Assembly (NCBI GenBank): GCA_937925685.1 | Contig: CALAMI010000016.1 | Span: 67,001-131,000 of the forward strand | DNA length: 64,000 bases | From: Candidatus Binatia bacterium | GTDB taxonomy: Bacteria; Desulfobacterota; Binatia; HRBIN30 | Reading direction: 5' to 3' | Part shown: piece after piece, positions 55,800 through 64,000 of the stretch | Numbering within the stretch: position 1 is the stretch's first letter | How the letters are laid out: every line of letters starts with the position of its first letter | Program-made: the position numbers and the translations under genes | The notes under the pieces: model-generated | Seen by the model: only the letters and a program-made list of their open reading frames with translations | Databases searched by the model: none | What the model was told of the DNA's origin: nothing

Positions 55800-56429
55800 G
55801 TGTACGAGGACAAACGCAAGTGGGAAAAGCGGCACCAAGCCGGTTGCCAGCAACCAGACGATGCTACGTCGCCTTTCCTTGCGAAATGGGCTCGTCACCT
55901 GATGGCGCCTGTATTGGACTTGGCTTGCGGTCGCGGCCGAAATGCACTGTTTTTGGCTCGCCTGGGTTTCAAAGTGCACGCAATCGACATTTCCCACAAC
56001 GCCCTCGTAGATTTGCTGCGCACCGCACGCCGCGAGCAACTGCCTGTGCTAGCAATCGAGGCTGACCTCGAATCCTTCCCCTTGCCGGAAGGGTATTACG
56101 GAGGCATGATTGTGTTCCGGTTTCTCCAAAGACCATTATTCGACGCGATTCGGAAATCTCTCCGGCCAGGAGGGCTTATTGTTTACGAGACTTTCCTCAA
56201 AGAACAAAGTGCGTTCGGCGCCCCTCGAGATCCCGCACATTTGCTAGCCCGAGGCGAGCTCCGAGAACTGTTTCAGGATTTTGAGATCCTTTTCTACGAT
56301 GAGGGCTTGCTGCAAGAGACTCCCCCTGCCTATCTAGCGCGGCTTGTGGCACGGAAACCCGCGAGCAAAGTACATACTTCGACCCCAGGCACGAGGAGCG
56401 GCACAGCGATAGGAGGTGGGGGTTCATGA
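55800..56429 (+). CDS. Class I SAM-dependent methyltransferase
   Basis: 209 residues from GTG 55800. Motif I is APVLDLACGRGRNALFLARLG, followed by VHAIDISHNALVDLL with the acidic residue that binds SAM, and SLRPGGLIVYETFL. The general type is TehB/UbiE-like; the substrate is unknown. The C-terminus is Ser/Thr/Gly-rich and ends where the next gene starts: its TGA overlaps the ATG of the PQQ-type lipoprotein (ATGA). A role in modifying an envelope component is not shown. Confidence 0.88.
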   Translation: MYEDKRKWEKRHQAGCQQPDDATSPFLAKWARHLMAPVLDLACGRGRNALFLARLGFKVHAIDISHNALVDLLRTARREQLPVLAIEADLESFPLPEGYYGGMIVFRFLQRPLFDAIRKSLRPGGLIVYETFLKEQSAFGAPRDPAHLLARGELRELFQDFEILFYDEGLLQETPPAYLARLVARKPASKVHTSTPGTRSGTAIGGGGS

Positions 56430-57922
56430 AATGGTTGCGAGCTAGGGCGGTGCTCTTTGTCGCCTGGGCTGTTGGGTGTAACTCTGGAGGTTCAGGCTTC
56501 ACCACTGTACCGTCCTCTGCCTGGCCTAGGTTCCGGCACGACACAGCGCATACGGGGGCTGGCATTGGCCGCGTTGGCGGGATACGAAGCGCCCCGATTG
56601 CAATTCCAGTCGATAGCACGCCCCCTTACTCCCCAGTCATTTCCTCCCCCGCTTTAGGGATCGACGGTACCGCTTACGTACTCAGTAGCGCTGGGACACT
56701 AGCCGCCTTGAAAAGCACCGGGGAGGTCAAGTGGAGAGCGCAAGCCTGCGAACTTTGCCCCGCGGAACGGCAGAACATCGGCTCAACCTTTTCCTCCCCA
56801 ACGGTGCATGCCCCTCCGACCGGTGCTTCCGTTATATACATTGGCTCCAACAGCGGCCGAGTGTATGCCTTCGAAGACCGGCGAGATCACGCTGCGTGCA
56901 CGCTTTGTTTCGATGCAAATCTTCAGCGCCCTGGCTTTTCCGAGGTGCGCTTTCTGGCGCCGGTGACGTTGTTGACCCATGTGGTCACTGGCAAAGTCAC
57001 GCAAGTTCTGGCCCCAGCCATAGTTCGGAGAGATGCAAATGCCGAAGATGAAGGTTTACTGTTTTCTCTTTCCTCCAGTGGGGAACTTTTATGGACGTAC
57101 CCACGTTCTACCGCTTACCCAGCTGGCTTCGTAACCGCCGTGGCTTTCGGCGCGGGATCGACCGCTTTTGTAGGCAGCGCTGATGGATGGCTGCACGCAC
57201 TCCATCTACTGCTAGGCGGAGAGCCCGCATGGCGTACCTTCGTTGGGCCGTTTACCGACGTTGACACCCCCGTTGCCCTCGCGCCCATGACATCCGCAAA
57301 TAGCGTGTTCGCCTACACCTCAACCGGTAAAATTCTCGCACTCGAGGCAGTGGGGGGAACGGTAGTTTGGCAACGCGACTTGGGCGCAACTGGAATTGCC
57401 GCTTCGGCGGCTTTAGGGGTCCAGGCTGCGGCAACACACCAAGAAGCAACACCTACCCCGACTCGTCAGCTCCCACCCACTGCATCACAAAACGCCACGC
57501 CCGTGGCCACACCAATGGTAGCAGGCAGCGCCACCCCTAGCTCGACATCCACCCCGACAGCAACGGCAACGCCGACGGTAACGCCGCTTACACTCGTCCC
57601 GAGCCTCTTTGTGCTGTCGAAAGGTGGGCGGTTTCTCGCCATTGACGCTCGCAACGGCAACGACATTCCCACTGGCGATGTGCATCAAGCAATCGAGGGT
57701 GAAGTTCTCTCGAGCCCCGCACTTTCGTTGGATGGCTACCTGGTTTTCGGCAGTTCCCAGGGGAGCTTGTATGCGATTCACAATGGCTCCGGGCTCTCTG
57801 CCTGGCCGCCAATCGTTTTGGCTCCCGGAGTGCCCATTCGGTCTTCTCCGGCCATTGCCAGCGATGGAACCATCTGGATCGGGGGAGACAGCGGCTACGT
57901 CTACCGAGTGGGAGGCCAGTGA
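56426..57922 (+). CDS. PQQ-like beta-propeller lipoprotein A
   Basis: 498 residues; the ATG at 56426 is preceded by AGGAGGTGG. A lipoprotein signal with AVGC (Cys18) is followed by a Ser/Gly tether. The propeller repeats have the PQQ/BamB type, for example SSPALGIDGTAYVLSSAGTL, LYAIHNGSG and IRSSPAIASDGTIWIGGDSG (20 residues). Two CxxC pairs occur at C108/C111 and C158/C161. A Thr/Pro linker (about 337-392) interrupts the repeats, so the last blades follow it. There is no visible enzyme motif, and an alcohol dehydrogenase is unlikely because it lacks the PQQ-binding signature. A surface scaffold or BamB-like role is inferred. Confidence 0.82.
   Translation: MKWLRARAVLFVAWAVGCNSGGSGFTTVPSSAWPRFRHDTAHTGAGIGRVGGIRSAPIAIPVDSTPPYSPVISSPALGIDGTAYVLSSAGTLAALKSTGEVKWRAQACELCPAERQNIGSTFSSPTVHAPPTGASVIYIGSNSGRVYAFEDRRDHAACTLCFDANLQRPGFSEVRFLAPVTLLTHVVTGKVTQVLAPAIVRRDANAEDEGLLFSLSSSGELLWTYPRSTAYPAGFVTAVAFGAGSTAFVGSADGWLHALHLLLGGEPAWRTFVGPFTDVDTPVALAPMTSANSVFAYTSTGKILALEAVGGTVVWQRDLGATGIAASAALGVQAAATHQEATPTPTRQLPPTASQNATPVATPMVAGSATPSSTSTPTATATPTVTPLTLVPSLFVLSKGGRFLAIDARNGNDIPTGDVHQAIEGEVLSSPALSLDGYLVFGSSQGSLYAIHNGSGLSAWPPIVLAPGVPIRSSPAIASDGTIWIGGDSGYVYRVGGQ
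57434..57600 (+). repeat. Thr/Pro linker-coding tract inside propeller lipoprotein A
   Basis: Low-complexity codons for a Thr/Pro/Ala/Ser-rich linker of about 55 residues (for example TPTATATPTVTP). It resembles the linkers of the FG-GAP gene, so this organism uses such spacers repeatedly. Its position within the propeller, not between domains, is odd. Confidence 0.75.
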
Positions 57923-59208
57923 TGTCGCAGAGTCGCAATCCAGCAGCGCTTTGGTCCGTCCTGATCTGCACCCTTACCTGGGTGGCTTGCAATTCTAATG
58001 ACGGAATTCGGTGCAGCTTCGCTTCTCCAGCCCGCCTCGCGACGTCGAGCTGGCCCAAATTTCAGCGCGATTTGCAGAACACCGGGGCAATTGCCACCGC
58101 CGCCCTCGTTGCGGCCCCTGTCGTGCGGGCTCAGTTTCGCGATCCCAGCGGCGGGCGCTTCCTTACCTCTCCCGTGCTTGGCAACGGCTCGGCGAGCCAA
58201 AGTGCCCTCGATCAGCGCCTATACGTGGGCAGTTCGAATGGGGAGCTCTTTGCCTTGGAAACCACGTCCCTCACTCAATTGCCGACCACGGATTTCACGT
58301 TCTCGATTACTTCGCGGATCCAGACAACGCCCCTCGTTGCCGTCAGAAACGGCGAAGAGGTTCTTTTTTTCGGGAGCGAACTCGGCTTCGTCTATGGCAT
58401 TACAGCAAACGGTGGCCGACAACCGTCCGTTTGGCCTCTGAACACTGGTGGAGCAACAGGGCTGGCCATAGGGCTGCATCCGAGTGACGGTACGCTTTAC
58501 GTTGCGTCCACGGCACGGGGCCTCTTCGCCGTCTGCCCCAATGGGGTACGACGCTTCGTGAGCCCGAGCATCGCTCCACTGGTTAGCGCCCCCGCCGTGA
58601 CCCCAGCTGGAGAAGTGGTTTACGGTGGCGAGGATCGCCTACTTCGCATGGAGCGCGGAGACGGTTTCTTGCTTTGGGCGCTTAGCTTGTCGGCACCGTT
58701 GCGTAGCGCACCCGTGATCGAACTGGACGAAGCAGAACCGGCGACGCTCCGGGCCGTTTACGCCATCGACGCCGCTGGGCGGCTATTCAAGGTTTCGCCC
58801 CAGGGGGAGATTGTTTACGTGCGTTCCCTCACGGGTGACGCCGCAACATCGCCCGCAATCGTCCTCGGAAGCCCAGCTCTTGTTTCCGATCGCTTATACG
58901 TCGGCACCACGGGTGGTGAGCTCCTCGTAGTAAACTCCACCACGGGCGACACCGTGTGGTCGCTGTCTGTCAACGCCGAAATGGTTGCCAGCCCCGTCGT
59001 GCTCGTTCACGATCAGGCAAAAACCGTCGTCGTTGGCACTATCGAGGGTGAACTTCTCTTCGTGGAGGACCTGGGAGACGCACCCGGTGCGATCTTTACG
59101 GTTCGCGTCGGTGGCGCGATCCGCAGCCCCGTCGCCGTCAGCGCTGTAAGCCGCACACCCGTGTTTTTTGTCACTGACGACTCAGGCACGGTTTCTCGTG
59201 TCGAGTAG
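57919..59208 (+). CDS. PQQ-like beta-propeller lipoprotein B
   Basis: 429 residues from GTG 57919, or 428 from ATG 57922; the start overlaps the TGA of gene A. The signal peptide has a lipobox, WVAC (Cys24). Repeats: DQRLYVGSSNGELFALE, LFFGSELGFVYGITANGG, GTLYVASTARGLFAVCPNG, DRLYVGTTGGELLVVNSTTGDTVW and KTVVVGTIEGELLFVEDLG. These are BamB/PQQ_2 type blades. No enzyme motif. The two lipoproteins are paralogues with weak similarity and are coupled with the methyltransferase upstream. Confidence 0.82.
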   Translation: MMSQSRNPAALWSVLICTLTWVACNSNDGIRCSFASPARLATSSWPKFQRDLQNTGAIATAALVAAPVVRAQFRDPSGGRFLTSPVLGNGSASQSALDQRLYVGSSNGELFALETTSLTQLPTTDFTFSITSRIQTTPLVAVRNGEEVLFFGSELGFVYGITANGGRQPSVWPLNTGGATGLAIGLHPSDGTLYVASTARGLFAVCPNGVRRFVSPSIAPLVSAPAVTPAGEVVYGGEDRLLRMERGDGFLLWALSLSAPLRSAPVIELDEAEPATLRAVYAIDAAGRLFKVSPQGEIVYVRSLTGDAATSPAIVLGSPALVSDRLYVGTTGGELLVVNSTTGDTVWSLSVNAEMVASPVVLVHDQAKTVVVGTIEGELLFVEDLGDAPGAIFTVRVGGAIRSPVAVSAVSRTPVFFVTDDSGTVSRVE

Positions 59209-59234
59209 AGTACGCAGTTGGCTTGGCCACCGCC

Positions 59235-59480
59235 TTACCCGCGGCGCTCGAGCACTTGCCGCTCGCCGTAAAGTTTTTTCACACGCACACCGCCTGGGGG
59301 CGCCACCGAAAGACAGAGTTCGCACAACGTACACTCGTCAAGATTCTTTTCGACGATTTCAAGCGCATCCTTCGCTCCCAGCGCGAAAATATTGACCGGA
59401 CACACTTCCACGAGCTTACGGGCCAAATCCGGGCTGCTCGCAACCTGCGGCGCAACTTCCACATCGATAAACAATGCCAT
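59235..59480 (-). CDS. Single-cluster ferredoxin-type protein downstream of sucCD
   Basis: 81 residues from the ATG at 59480 (AGGAGG upstream); an open extension to 59762 lies inside sucD and is not needed. It has a Cys-Pro at C27-P28 (VCPVNIFAL) and C50-x2-C53-x2-C56 (DECTLCELC), followed by A60-P61 where a 2[4Fe-4S] ferredoxin would have its fourth Cys-Pro. That leaves exactly one set of four ligands. The layout also resembles the Fe-S domain of archaeal RNA polymerase subunit D. It may transfer electrons for a 2-oxo acid:ferredoxin oxidoreductase (inference). Confidence 0.85.
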   Translation of the reverse strand: MALFIDVEVAPQVASSPDLARKLVEVCPVNIFALGAKDALEIVEKNLDECTLCELCLSVAPPGGVRVKKLYGERQVLERRG

Positions 59481-59502
59481 TGCTGGGATGCCTCCTCGTT
59501 GC

Positions 59503-60402
59503 TCACAAGCCAAGCCGTTGTCTGACCATGCCGGGAATGTCCTCGATACGCTCGGCAACCGTGATGCCAGCAGCCTCCATCCGCGCAATCTTTTCCGTGG
59601 TGGTGTCCGCCTTTCCTTCCACAATGGTTCCAGCATGGCCGAAACGCATCCCAGGCATTTCGTCCATGAAACGACCCGCCATGAAAGCAACGATTGGGAG
59701 CCGCGACTTTTTTTCAACAACGTACTGTGCCAATTCCGCCTCCATCCGGCCTCCTGGTTCACAATAGATCACGATAGCCTTGGTTTCTGGATCCGCTTCG
59801 AAAAGCGGCATGAGATCAGCATAGGTGGAACCAATGATCGGGTCGCCGCCAATAGATACAGCGGTTGACTGACCTAAGCCGGCCGCGCTCAGGGTATTGC
59901 ACATCTCCGTGGTCATTCCGCCGCTGCGTGACATGACCCCGACGAAGCCTTTTTTGAATGCTTTCCGTGCGTCTTCGGCCCGTCCCCCGAGGCCACCCAT
60001 CTTCGCTTCGTCCGGAGACAAGATCCCTAGGCAGTTCGGTCCTATAATCCGAGCTCCGCGGACTCTTGCCATCTCCACCATCTGGGCTACTTCGTATCGC
60101 GGGATCCTCTCCGTAACGATCACGATCAACTTAATTCCGGCATCGAGTGCTTCCATGACCGCATCACGGGTAAATGCGGGCGGCACTGCCACCACCGAAC
60201 CGTCAACACGTGTACGCGAAGTAATTTGTCGCACCGTGTCGTACACGGGGACGCCATAGACCTCGCGCCCTCCTCGACCGGGCGTTACCCCTCCCACAAT
60301 CTTCGAGCCGTAATCCAAACACTCCCGGGTCATGTTTACCGCCTCACGGCCGGTAATTCCTTGAATAATGAACGTCGTCTCACGCGTGATCAAAATCGAC
60401 AT
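59503..60402 (-). CDS. sucD: Succinyl-CoA ligase alpha subunit (SucD)
   Basis: 299 residues from the ATG at 60402 (AGGGATG upstream); an ATG at 60408 overlapping the sucC stop is the alternative. It carries the active-site phosphohistidine in RFGHAGTIVEG, with IQGITGREAVNM, VAVPPAFTRDAVMEAL and GPNCLGILSP also typical, and the CoA-binding Rossmann part GSKIVGGVTPGRGGREVYGVPVYD (split). With SucC it interconverts succinyl-CoA and succinate with nucleotide triphosphate in the citric acid cycle. The family also contains malate-CoA ligases, and this pair cannot be told from them by eye. Confidence 0.94.
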   Translation of the reverse strand: MSILITRETTFIIQGITGREAVNMTRECLDYGSKIVGGVTPGRGGREVYGVPVYDTVRQITSRTRVDGSVVAVPPAFTRDAVMEALDAGIKLIVIVTERIPRYEVAQMVEMARVRGARIIGPNCLGILSPDEAKMGGLGGRAEDARKAFKKGFVGVMSRSGGMTTEMCNTLSAAGLGQSTAVSIGGDPIIGSTYADLMPLFEADPETKAIVIYCEPGGRMEAELAQYVVEKKSRLPIVAFMAGRFMDEMPGMRFGHAGTIVEGKADTTTEKIARMEAAGITVAERIEDIPGMVRQRLGL

Positions 60403-60404
60403 GA

Positions 60405-61613
60405 TCATCCCTCGCGCATCTTGGCAACAGCTCGTCCCGCGGCCTCGTACATCGACACCGTGCGATCACAGTACTCCACTCCGTAGTCCTCGAGGATCTT
60501 GAAGCCCTCGGACTCCCACGACCCAGGAATGCGAAAAATCGCAATCTTCTCCGACGGTTTGCAGCCTGACTCGATCACGCCCTTGATCACGCCCCGTGCG
60601 ACGAGATCAACGCGGGTGTTAGACACCACATTCATCATCACCGCGATCTTTTTTACCCCCGGCTTCGACAAAATGAGTTTCGTCAGTGCACACGTTTTCG
60701 CCACACTCGGGTTACCTCCGATCTCACAGTAGTTCGCTGGGCGCCCTCCGTGTTTGCGAATTGCATCGAACAGGGTCAGTGAGCCTCCTCCGGCTCCGAT
60801 GATCAACCCCAAGTCACCATCGAATTCCACCACATTGCCGGCAACCCCGCGTGGGTCTGCGGCGTCGATCTGCGACCCGCGAACTTCAAATTCCGTGGGC
60901 GGGCGGGCTTGCCGCTTTTCGTTGGGATCGATGCCCAATTCCTCCAGCAACGCCCGTTGCGACTCCCTCGCATCATCCTCCAAGTCCACGTGGCCATCGA
61001 GACACACAAAACGGCCATCTTCCAAACGGGCCAACGGATTGATTTCGGCGAGCGTCAGCCCGTGGTTCCGAAAGGCTCGGGCAAGCTGCGCCGCGATGTG
61101 GCTTAAGCGCAACAAGTGAGTGCCGCTGACTCCGAGAGAGGCAACCAGCTCTTTTGCCATGTAGTCCGAAAACGGATGGATGGTAGAGAAATGCCGTTTG
61201 GCAATGTGCTCAGGATGTTTTTCTGCCACTTCCTCGATGTCAATTCCGCCCATGTCGCTAAAGATCATCACTGGCAGGCGGGCAAAACCGTCCCACGTGA
61301 CGCCGATGTAATACTCCTGCTCGACCGGGGCGCGTGCCTCCACCAGGACACCACGGGGAGTATGCCCCTTGATCACCAAACCCAGGATCTTTTCGGCTGC
61401 GTGCGCTGCCTCTGATGGCGTCTCGGCGAACAACACGCCGCCAGCCTTCATGCGCCCGCCGGTAAGCACCTGGGCTTTTAACACGACGGGACCACCGATT
61501 TCCTCAGCAATCGCCGCCGCTTCATTCGGCGAGTGAGCGACTCGGGACCCTGCCGGCAAGGGAATACCGTACTTACCGAACAACTTCTTCGCCTCGAACT
61601 CGTAAAAGCGCAT
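60405..61613 (-). CDS. sucC: Succinyl-CoA ligase beta subunit (SucC)
   Basis: 402 residues; the ATG at 61613 has CGGAGGGG. It is the ATP-grasp subunit: FYEFEAKKLFGKYGIPLPAG, GPVVLKAQVLTGGRMKAGGV, EINPLARLEDGRFVCLDG and the CoA-ligase domain GLIIGAGGGSLTLFDAIRKHGGRPANYCEIGG. Residues about 230-250 (QARPPTEFEVRGSQIDAADP) match the family. The beta subunit supplies nucleotide binding and specificity. The sucD gene overlaps its stop. Confidence 0.95.
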   Translation of the reverse strand: MRFYEFEAKKLFGKYGIPLPAGSRVAHSPNEAAAIAEEIGGPVVLKAQVLTGGRMKAGGVLFAETPSEAAHAAEKILGLVIKGHTPRGVLVEARAPVEQEYYIGVTWDGFARLPVMIFSDMGGIDIEEVAEKHPEHIAKRHFSTIHPFSDYMAKELVASLGVSGTHLLRLSHIAAQLARAFRNHGLTLAEINPLARLEDGRFVCLDGHVDLEDDARESQRALLEELGIDPNEKRQARPPTEFEVRGSQIDAADPRGVAGNVVEFDGDLGLIIGAGGGSLTLFDAIRKHGGRPANYCEIGGNPSVAKTCALTKLILSKPGVKKIAVMMNVVSNTRVDLVARGVIKGVIESGCKPSEKIAIFRIPGSWESEGFKILEDYGVEYCDRTVSMYEAAGRAVAKMREG

Positions 61614-63091
61614 TCGCCTGGCCCCTCCGTAGCCTCAGGAAGAGAGGACGCGCGTAGCCATTTCCACGGCCAGGGTCAACCGACGGAGTCAACCGCTTCC
61701 TGCCCGCTCAACGAGTTTGCCAACCGGCAACGCCGCGAGCGATAGCCTCGTCCAGGCTACAACCGCAGGTGGGGCGAGGAATGGAGCTCGGATGATACAA
61801 TCCGTAGACGCAAGTCGCTGTCGAGCGAACGGATTCTCAGCAGGAAGGTTAGTAGCTTGCGATGGCCTTGGCAGCTCGGCGTTCTGGCCCAGTTATGACT
61901 CACTGAGGCAAGCACCAAGTAGTTGATACCGCCAGTTCAGCTCTCATGTCTGGTGGACGTTCCGGGGGCTCGCGCCTAGTAACAACAAACCCACCGCGGC
62001 ATAGCGCTTTCCTCAAGGCCTCAAAAACAACCATCCCCATTAAGGCGACAGGCAAGCATCGGCTTCAGGCAACAACGCCGATGGCAACACCCTAGTCCGT
62101 GCGTCGCCCCCAAGATACTTACAGCTGCCCCCCACCACACTTAAGGAGGCGAAACTTAAGGAGGCGAAGGATGGCTCCTTTGTCGGCAAAGACGGCGAAC
62201 CGCTTAACCCAGAAAGGAGCCCCTCGCCCCTTGCACCGAGTTCGCCCTCCCCACTCCGTTGCAAATCGAGGCTTATCGGTACATTGCCCGCTGCGTTGCC
62301 GCGCACAACAAGGCACTATAAGGAAATCATCCTCGCCGACGTTCACTGGGCTTACGCTGCTCCTTCCAGGCCAAACCTCGCATGCGCTCGTCGTCACTTC
62401 GTTCTCCCTAACGGGTCGTTTTACGCATCGGCGCGCGGTATCCTGCCTTATATCTCTTCGAGCCTCGGACATTTTCCCTCCGCCTCTTGAGGTGTGAGCT
62501 CTTGGGGCAAACGAAGGCCGTGCTGCCGTTTCCGAAGCAGTGTTGCCTTTGAATCGGGATCCTTGCCCTAGGTTGCGGCGATCGACCGCACTTCCCTCTG
62601 TTTGCACGTGTCGATCCGAGCAACCGATTCCGCCACCCCACCCTGCAGTGCCCCGCGTCTCGCGGGAAAATCAACAACCGGGGAATTGTCTGGAGCGTTG
62701 CGCAAGCCATTTTCAAGGTCGGGAAACTCCGCGTCGGTCATTGTCAGGCGCGGCTCTTTCGCTTCGCGCCCCTTCACTTAAAGGACGACCGCGCAGGGGC
62801 GCGCGCACCTCCTTAAACTCCCAGGCCACACCATCGCACGCTAAAATTCGCCGAACTGGTCGTTCGACGCCTGTCTCACTTAGTCAAGCGAGTCGGCCAT
62901 TCCATCTTAAAATGGCGTTCAACGCTACACGGCTACCGCATGGAACATGGAGGGGTAAGACTTCGCTCTCGAACCTCCGTTGCACTCGGATTTGCTTCTG
63001 ACTTAAAACTTGTCGCTGCCCGGATCGTTCCGCAACGCCCGCCACTACCCAAGGTTCACCCTTCGGCTAGAGTGAAAAATACTTTCTGAAA
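61614..63091. other. Gene-poor stretch of 1.48 kb
   Basis: No convincing gene is seen between sucC and the radical SAM gene. Open frames of 60-150 codons exist on both strands but are Arg/Ser/Pro-rich and have no recognisable domain. The stretch contains a tandem 15-base repeat (62139-62168), an inverted TTTAAGGAGGT (62807-62817 on the minus strand), and further TTAAA-centred words near 62780, 62906 and 63001. A decayed mobile element or an RNA gene is possible; no intact transposase is visible. Confidence 0.55.
62139..62168. repeat. Tandem 15-base direct repeat containing two Shine-Dalgarno sequences
   Basis: ACTTAAGGAGGCGAA occurs twice, end to end, without mismatch. Each copy contains TAAGGAGG. 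An ATG follows at 62171, opening a 108-codon frame to 62497 whose protein is not recognisable (Arg/Ser-rich). The repeat may be a slipped-strand duplication. Confidence 0.85.
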
Positions 63092-64000
63092 ATGCGGCCA
63101 GACCCGGTGGAACTAAGTCATCTTCACCCCCTCCCTGAGGCGGTGGTAAAGTTTATCCTTCCTGCCCCACCCGAGCCGGGCTACCTGCGATTGCTTCGCA
63201 CCGGGGAGCTCGCCCGGCGCGTGTTATCAGCTCGTGAGGAGTTGCGCTCCTGCAAGGTGTGTCCGCGCCAGTGCTCCGTCGATCGACTACATGCCATGCC
63301 CACCGGAGGGCAGCTTAGCGAAACGCAGATGGAGCAACGCGGCGCTGCTCGACGGGTACCATCCTATGTTCCGAAAGGCGCCGCCTGCTTCACTGGACGT
63401 TGGGCTCGCGTGTCGTCTGCATTTGCGCATTTTGGCGAAGAGGATTGTTTGCGCGGTTGGAATGGCTCTGGCACCGTATTCTTCGCATTCTGCAACTTGC
63501 GCTGCGTGTTCTGCCAGAACTGGGACGTGAGCCAGGTCGGGGAGGGCACGGAATTACGGGCAGACGACCTTGCTTGCGTGCTCCTCGACCTACAGCGGCA
63601 AGGCTGCCACAACATCAATTTCGTCACTCCGGAACACGTTGTGCCGCAGGTGTTAGAAGCGGTGTTACTCGCGGCGGAGGCGGGTTTGCAGCTCCCCCTC
63701 GTGTACAACACCAGCGCTTACGATTCTTTGCAGAGCCTAGCTCTGCTCGAGGGGGTGATCGACATCTACATGCCAGATTTTAAATATGCCTCGCCGCTGC
63801 TCGCCAAACGTTACCTGAAAGCAGCAGACTACCCGGCGGTCGCTCGTCGGGCAATCTCTGAGATGCACCGCCAAGTTGGCCCACTTTGCTTTGACCGCAC
63901 TGGCATCGCGTGCCGCGGCCTTCTGGTAAGGCACTTGGTTATGCCCGGAGCCCGAGAGGACTCCGTCGAGATTCTTCGTTTCCTGGCGCAAGAGGTTTCC
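63092..64000 (+). CDS. PflA-like radical SAM protein, 3' end outside the window
   Basis: 303 codons visible from the ATG at 63092, open to the last base. The radical SAM motif is CNLRCVFC (C134, C138, C141). Upstream lies a Cys cluster SCKVCPRQCSVDRL (C54, C57, C61), and downstream come GCHNINFVTPEHVVPQVLEA, PLVYNTSAYDSLQSL, VIDIYMPDFKYA, EMHRQVG and RGLLVRHLVMPGA. This is the radical SAM protein family often annotated as a pyruvate formate-lyase activating enzyme-like protein; the true substrate is uncertain. Between VDRL and FGEE there are about 30 more residues (67-96) than I expect. No pyruvate formate-lyase is seen in the window. Confidence 0.88.
   Translation, partial: MRPDPVELSHLHPLPEAVVKFILPAPPEPGYLRLLRTGELARRVLSAREELRSCKVCPRQCSVDRLHAMPTGGQLSETQMEQRGAARRVPSYVPKGAACFTGRWARVSSAFAHFGEEDCLRGWNGSGTVFFAFCNLRCVFCQNWDVSQVGEGTELRADDLACVLLDLQRQGCHNINFVTPEHVVPQVLEAVLLAAEAGLQLPLVYNTSAYDSLQSLALLEGVIDIYMPDFKYASPLLAKRYLKAADYPAVARRAISEMHRQVGPLCFDRTGIACRGLLVRHLVMPGAREDSVEILRFLAQEVS

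Noticed and set aside
62099-62497. Gene after the doubled Shine-Dalgarno repeat
   Set aside because: The ribosome-site match is perfect, but the 108-residue product is Arg/Ser-rich and unlike any protein I know; kept only as a repeat/finding.
62568-62777. Small minus-strand frame that could be a transposase remnant
   Set aside because: Only 69 codons, no DDE or tyrosine recombinase motif.
62540-63001. 153-codon open frame on the plus strand
   Set aside because: Arg/Ser/Pro-rich composition, no ribosome site and no recognisable domain; treated as chance in a GC-rich gene-free stretch.

Overview
The window looks like one continuous, gene-dense bacterial chromosome segment of fairly high GC. 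I see no rRNA, tRNA, CRISPR array, phage module or intact insertion sequence. The style of the proteins suggests a deltaproteobacteria-like lineage, most plausibly the Binatota/Binatia group; this is inference. The clues are FG-GAP and PQQ-type propeller proteins with long Thr/Pro linkers and Cys-containing C-terminal sorting tails, a PHP hydrolase with cysteine-rich inserts, a DUF1302/DUF1329 pair, four family III CoA-transferases, and thiolase, acyl-CoA dehydrogenase and acyl-CoA ligase genes. A 16S or marker-gene search would settle the lineage.

Layout. 1-3 kb: a HEAT-repeat protein (cut by the window edge), a penicillin-binding-fold protein that has lost its catalytic motifs, a ferritin-like protein and pterin carbinolamine dehydratase. 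3-13 kb: the envelope pair DUF1302/DUF1329, a ThDP enzyme coupled to an SDR, an M20 peptidase, an exported amidohydrolase and an acyl-CoA dehydrogenase. 13-21 kb: a five-gene plus-strand unit joining an inactive transglutaminase/7TM protein and an ATP-grasp ligase to two acyl-CoA ligases and a CoA-transferase. 21-29 kb: era, a 1288-residue secreted PHP protein, dgt, and several unrecognised genes.

29-40 kb: a pair of CoA-transferases in which one appears to lack the catalytic Asp, a DUF5658 membrane protein, a thiolase next to an HMG-CoA-synthase-like/DUF35 fusion that lacks the usual Cys, and a giant FG-GAP reading frame. 40-54 kb (all minus strand): an information-processing block in transcription order CoA-transferase gene downstream of a small membrane protein gene, then greA, rimP, nusA, ylxR, infB, DUF503, rbfA, truB, a VKOR-DsbA fusion, dnaA, groES, groEL. 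54-64 kb: PKD protein, comF, methyltransferase, two PQQ-type lipoproteins, sucCD with a half-ferredoxin, a 1.5-kb gene-poor stretch and a partial PflA-like radical SAM gene.

The most unusual object is the FG-GAP reading frame at 36.0-40.5 kb. It encodes three sets of seven FG-GAP repeats, with a C-terminal-type sorting tail and then a signal-peptide-like segment in its middle, as if two tandem genes had fused. Its 5' end also runs through the groEL terminator and has no convincing start codon.
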